From Hungatella sp. UBA4396 (lineage in GTDB: Bacteria > Bacillota > Clostridia > Lachnospirales > Lachnospiraceae), in assembly GCA_002389905.1 (NCBI GenBank), contig DGRE01000007.1, positions 62,001 through 126,000 on the forward strand: a stretch of DNA of 64,000 bases. The letters are read 5' to 3'. The notes under the pieces were generated by a model, which was not told the DNA's origin, searched no databases, and saw only the letters and a list, made by a program, of their open reading frames with translations. Below, in pieces: positions 61,520 to 64,000 of this stretch. Positions within the stretch are counted from its first letter, which is position 1; each line of letters begins with the position of its first letter. Made by a program: the position numbers and the translations under genes.

Positions 61520-61981
61520 TCAATCCCCCAATCTATCAGCATCCGCCTTAGTTCTGTGCACTGTGCCATGCGGGTGATGGGGTGGTGCATAAATTGAATA
61601 GAGTTTTAGCGGGCATCGCCCTTTGTTAACAACATTATGCCATGTCCCTGCGGGAACAAAAATAACATCATCCGCCGATATACATTGCTGGAAATCCAAT
61701 TGCTCCTTTCGTTTTCCCATCATTGCTATACCGCTTCCTTGCTCGATACGCAAAAACTGATCGGTATCTGGATGTATCTCCAACCCGATTTCACCGCACA
61801 CTGGAATACTCATCAAAGTTAACTGCAAGTGACATCCGGTCCACAATGCCGTGCGGTAGTTCTGATTCTGACCAGTTGCTTTCGCAATGTTGGTAACATA
61901 GGGATAAGGTCCATGGTCTTGTTGGCATGGCTCTACGGTATTATTCCTGCAACCTCTTCTATTCCCATTATATCGATCCAC
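61520..61981 (-). CDS. Cupin-domain protein
   Basis: 153 residues from GTG 61981 (GGAGG eight bases upstream). Cupin motif 1 PVCGEIGLEIHPDTDQFLRIEQGSG and motif 2 VPAGTWHNVVNKGRCPLKLYSIYAPPHHP. The set fits the mannose-6-phosphate isomerase-like or AraC-type sugar-binding cupins; substrate unknown. It is alone and convergent with the ATPase gene. Confidence 0.85.
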   Translation of the reverse strand: MDRYNGNRRGCRNNTVEPCQQDHGPYPYVTNIAKATGQNQNYRTALWTGCHLQLTLMSIPVCGEIGLEIHPDTDQFLRIEQGSGIAMMGKRKEQLDFQQCISADDVIFVPAGTWHNVVNKGRCPLKLYSIYAPPHHPHGTVHRTKADADRLGD

Positions 61982-62069
61982 AAAAAACACCTCCTTTTTC
62001 AGTTAAGGTAAACATCGCAAAATTGTGAATTACGCAATATTACCTCTATATATCTTATGCGATAGGATT

Positions 62070-62410
62070 AGTGGGGTGATTGAACTTGAGAGCAAAAGAT
62101 TGTTGAAAAGCATCTCTATGAAAGCATTGAACTAATTATAAAGAAAGAAGCCAGTTAGGGCAAAGATAATTGCTGGGCTGACAGTTGTATAAGCACTGTC
62201 GCTCATCGACCTGATTCCGGATTTCATTCCGGTGCTTGGCTACATAGATGATATTATCCTGTTATCAGCTCTGGTGGCACTCTCCATACGGATGATACCA
62301 CCCGATGTTTTTGATGCATGCCGCCAGGAAGCTAAAGGTCTTTGGGTAGGCGGCCACTGTTGTGTTGTTGTGGCTGCTGATCGTGTGTTTGCTTGTTAAG
62401 GCGATCTGAT
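62070..62410 (+). pseudogene. Broken DUF1232 gene
   Basis: The frame AKIIAGLTVV-stop-ALSLIDLIPDFIPVLGYIDDII aligns with the intact DUF1232 protein at 57991; a TAA replaces the Tyr in the VAYALSPVDLIPDF segment, the 5' part is degraded, and a frameshift follows KGLWVGGH. About 60 percent of bases match the intact copy, so it is an old paralogue rather than a recent duplicate. Confidence 0.75.
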
Positions 62411-62463
62411 TTTAGATTAACTCAGGCAGACAAGTCAGATGAAAATACTTGTCTGCCGAATTG

Positions 62464-62802
62464 TTACATGCCCAAAATAGTCCAGATGTAAGTCGGAGCT
62501 GTAAGGGTGAACACCAAACAGGCGAACAAAATCGCCGGAGCCGCCCACTCAAACTGGCCATGCTTGCGATAGTCGAAGTACGCCATCCCTAATTTTGCAA
62601 AGAAAAACACCGCCAGAATGAGGTCGATTGCGGGAAACACCACCTTGTTGACTACCGTCTTAATCTGCCCGGAGGCATCATTCCATGTGCCCTCAATAGC
62701 TCCCGCAACATCGCCATTTGCCGCAAAAGCGGTTGTGCTGAAGAACATGGTTACCATGAGGACGAGGATAAGCATAAGAGCAATTTTCTTATACCTTTTC
62801 AT
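62464..62802 (-). CDS. Maff2-family mobile element protein
   Basis: 112 residues from ATG 62802 (AAAGGTGG). Signal peptide-like start (MKRYKKIALMLILVLMVTMFFSTTAFA), then a loop and two membrane segments ending in CLVFTLTAPTYIWTILGM. Maff2 is the small VirB2-like/pilin-like membrane protein encoded just upstream of VirB6 in Tn1549-type elements. Here 9 kb of cargo separates it from VirB6. Confidence 0.88.
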   Translation of the reverse strand: MKRYKKIALMLILVLMVTMFFSTTAFAANGDVAGAIEGTWNDASGQIKTVVNKVVFPAIDLILAVFFFAKLGMAYFDYRKHGQFEWAAPAILFACLVFTLTAPTYIWTILGM

Positions 62803-62872
62803 AAAAACCACCTTTCTAAAAATCAAGAAAAGGCCGCAGAATTGCTCCTGCGACCTTGTTCTTTTTCTGTAT

Positions 62873-63343
62873 TTATAGTTTCATTGTCATATCCATGCCC
62901 GGAGTCTGTTCCTCCAAGAGCGGGGACACTTCAATCACCTGGGGGTTATGATGAAATTTCAGATCACCGCGGAAACCTTTCTTCAATAAGCTGAATTCTT
63001 CAGCCTCCGCAAGTGTTTCAGGAGGACAGCCGGGTGGCATCTCCTGATTCCATCTCACCCATTCCCCATTTTGATGCCGCTGCTCCAGCTTTAGGATGAT
63101 GTAATCCTCCGGTACAAAAGAGGGATACCTCTGTAAAAATCCCCGTGTATCAACGTAGCGGTGACCTTCCTGCATCACGGTCATTTCCATGAGCCGCAGG
63201 GTGTCCGCAAGGGAAGTGCAGAACCAGCACTCACGATCTCCGAATCGCCGGATGCGGCCATCCTGCAAAATTGCATCCAGCCGGTCCTTTTGCGTGTAGT
63301 GGTATAGGCTGCCTTTTGGCGCCTCAATTCGTTCATATGCCAT
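62873..63343 (-). CDS. Unknown ICE protein with LYHYT motif
   Basis: 156 residues from ATG 63343 (GGGGAGG). The N-terminus SLYHYTQKDRLDAILQDGRIRRFGDRECWFCTSLADTLRLM resembles the opening of DarT-like ADP-ribosyltransferases (YHYT...IL...G.I), but no catalytic Glu motif can be assigned and the C-terminal part (EDYIILKLEQRHQNGEWVRWNQEMPPG) is not diagnostic. Function unknown; encoded in the transfer operon between Maff2 and the next gene, with which it overlaps slightly. Confidence 0.7.
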   Translation of the reverse strand: MAYERIEAPKGSLYHYTQKDRLDAILQDGRIRRFGDRECWFCTSLADTLRLMEMTVMQEGHRYVDTRGFLQRYPSFVPEDYIILKLEQRHQNGEWVRWNQEMPPGCPPETLAEAEEFSLLKKGFRGDLKFHHNPQVIEVSPLLEEQTPGMDMTMKL

Positions 63344-63356
63344 TGTATCCTCCCCG

Positions 63357-64000
63357 CTATGGCTTTTTAGGCGCGACATGCCAGTCCTGCCACAAGTTGC
63401 CCCGTATGGTCAGGCTGTCTGTAAGGTTAGCGGACAGCATTCCATCCGGCGTCCATCCATCAATGAGCCAGGTGTTGACGGTATAGGCTCCGTCCGGCAT
63501 CCAAATCGGGCTGAAATGGGTGCGGTTTTTGTAGGTGGAGTAAGGGTTTTGCTGAAACTCAAACCGCCCCGATCCCATGCGCTCCAAGAGCCGCCAATAG
63601 GTTTCATAGGAAAATTCGGGGAAATAGCTGACCGCATTCTGCGGCTGGGTAACCGCCGAGCTTTGGTTGGAGCTGATACTTCCGGTGGCGGTCTGGTTGA
63701 TGCCATATCCCGATTTCATCGTTCTTCCGCTGGCAGTCGGATTCATGCTGTCACATTTGATGCTCATGGCGGCGGTCAGGCTGGCACTGTAACGGTCCAG
63801 GTCAAACTCCCACCATCCGTGATCGCACCAATATCCGTTATCGTTTCCTTCATCGTCATAATCACTGTGCCACACCCAATATTCCTGCCACCACGGTCGC
63901 CAGACACTCCAGCTTGCCGAGCTTTTTGCCGCTCTGCTTGGTATGGCAGAAGAACGGAAGCTATCGTTGCGATCATCGGCTACGGGATTGGGCGGAGGGT
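63357..64000 (-). CDS. Unknown ICE protein, cut by window edge
   Basis: Open through the right edge; about 214 codons visible to the stop at 63357. Rich in Trp, Tyr, Ser and Pro (WSVWRPWWQEYWVWHSDYDD, NQSSAVTQPQNAV), with a C-terminal domain FSYETYWRLLERMGSGRFEFQQNPYSTYKNRTHFSPIWMPDGAYTVN. It is probably an extracytoplasmic protein of the transfer system. The 5' end is outside the window. Family not recognised. Confidence 0.65.
   Translation of the reverse strand, partial: PPPNPVADDRNDSFRSSAIPSRAAKSSASWSVWRPWWQEYWVWHSDYDDEGNDNGYWCDHGWWEFDLDRYSASLTAAMSIKCDSMNPTASGRTMKSGYGINQTATGSISSNQSSAVTQPQNAVSYFPEFSYETYWRLLERMGSGRFEFQQNPYSTYKNRTHFSPIWMPDGAYTVNTWLIDGWTPDGMLSANLTDSLTIRGNLWQDWHVAPKKP

Overview
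The window reads as a low-to-mid GC Firmicutes chromosome, most likely a gut Clostridia (Lachnospiraceae-type) genome. The support is strong GGAGG ribosome binding sites, clostridial-type small proteins, and a large Tn1549/CTn-like integrative and conjugative element (ICE) inserted at a serine tRNA gene. No species can be named from the sequence alone.

Bases 1 to about 20,350 are ordinary chromosome. They hold a truncated HAMP sensor kinase, a LytTR regulator, a chemotaxis receptor, a hexuronate pair (mannonate dehydratase UxuA plus a short-chain fructuronate reductase) with a divergent AraC regulator, AzlCD amino-acid export, a PflX-like radical SAM protein, FtsH, a flavodoxin-like protein, a three-gene siroheme/tetrapyrrole block (precorrin-2 dehydrogenase, HemC, fused CobA-HemD), a polar amino-acid ABC transporter, a YwaF-like membrane protein, a membrane-anchored amidase and an HPr-like protein.

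Bases 20,358 to 24,400 are the recombination and control end of the ICE. This part has a 42-bp partial copy of tRNA-Ser, the intact tRNA-Ser(CGA), flanking TTTTCTAC repeats that look like integrase arm sites, a tyrosine integrase, an excisionase, a lone PemK/MazF toxin, a sigma-like HTH protein and a clear cyclic-di-GMP-I (GEMM) riboswitch. Bases 24,400 to 35,200 are a metal/metalloid and envelope cargo: cardiolipin synthase, signal peptidase II, a broken ZIP transporter, CadA-type P-ATPase, a separate metal-binding domain, CadC with three matching operators, then arsC-arsA-arsD-acr3-DUF2703-arsR.

Bases 35,300 to 53,400 are a leftward conjugation operon: VirB6, a nucleoside-deoxyribosyltransferase-like protein, a repeat-rich C5 DNA methyltransferase, PrgI, a VirB4 N-terminal-like protein, VirB4, a small protein, amidoligase, gamma-glutamylcyclotransferase, a two-domain peptidoglycan hydrolase, small proteins, a ribbon-helix-helix accessory protein, a relaxase ending in Sel1 repeats, a toprim protein, VirD4 and an HTH protein. 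Bases 53,500 to 62,460 are a second cargo on the opposite strand (MarR, a two-subunit ABC exporter, DUF1232, a P-type cation ATPase, a cupin, a broken DUF1232). It separates VirB6 from Maff2, and copies of the Maff2 tail sequence sit at its internal and outer boundaries. The transfer operon resumes at 62,464 (Maff2 and two proteins of unknown function) and runs off the right edge, so the distal ICE end is not in view.

The most notable items are the GEMM riboswitch inside the ICE control region, the Maff2-tail insertion scars, the tandem attachment-site structure at tRNA-Ser, the Sel1-repeat relaxase, the repeat-bearing methyltransferase, the amidoligase/cyclotransferase/hydrolase envelope set, and the [2Fe-2S]-like ArsD fusion.
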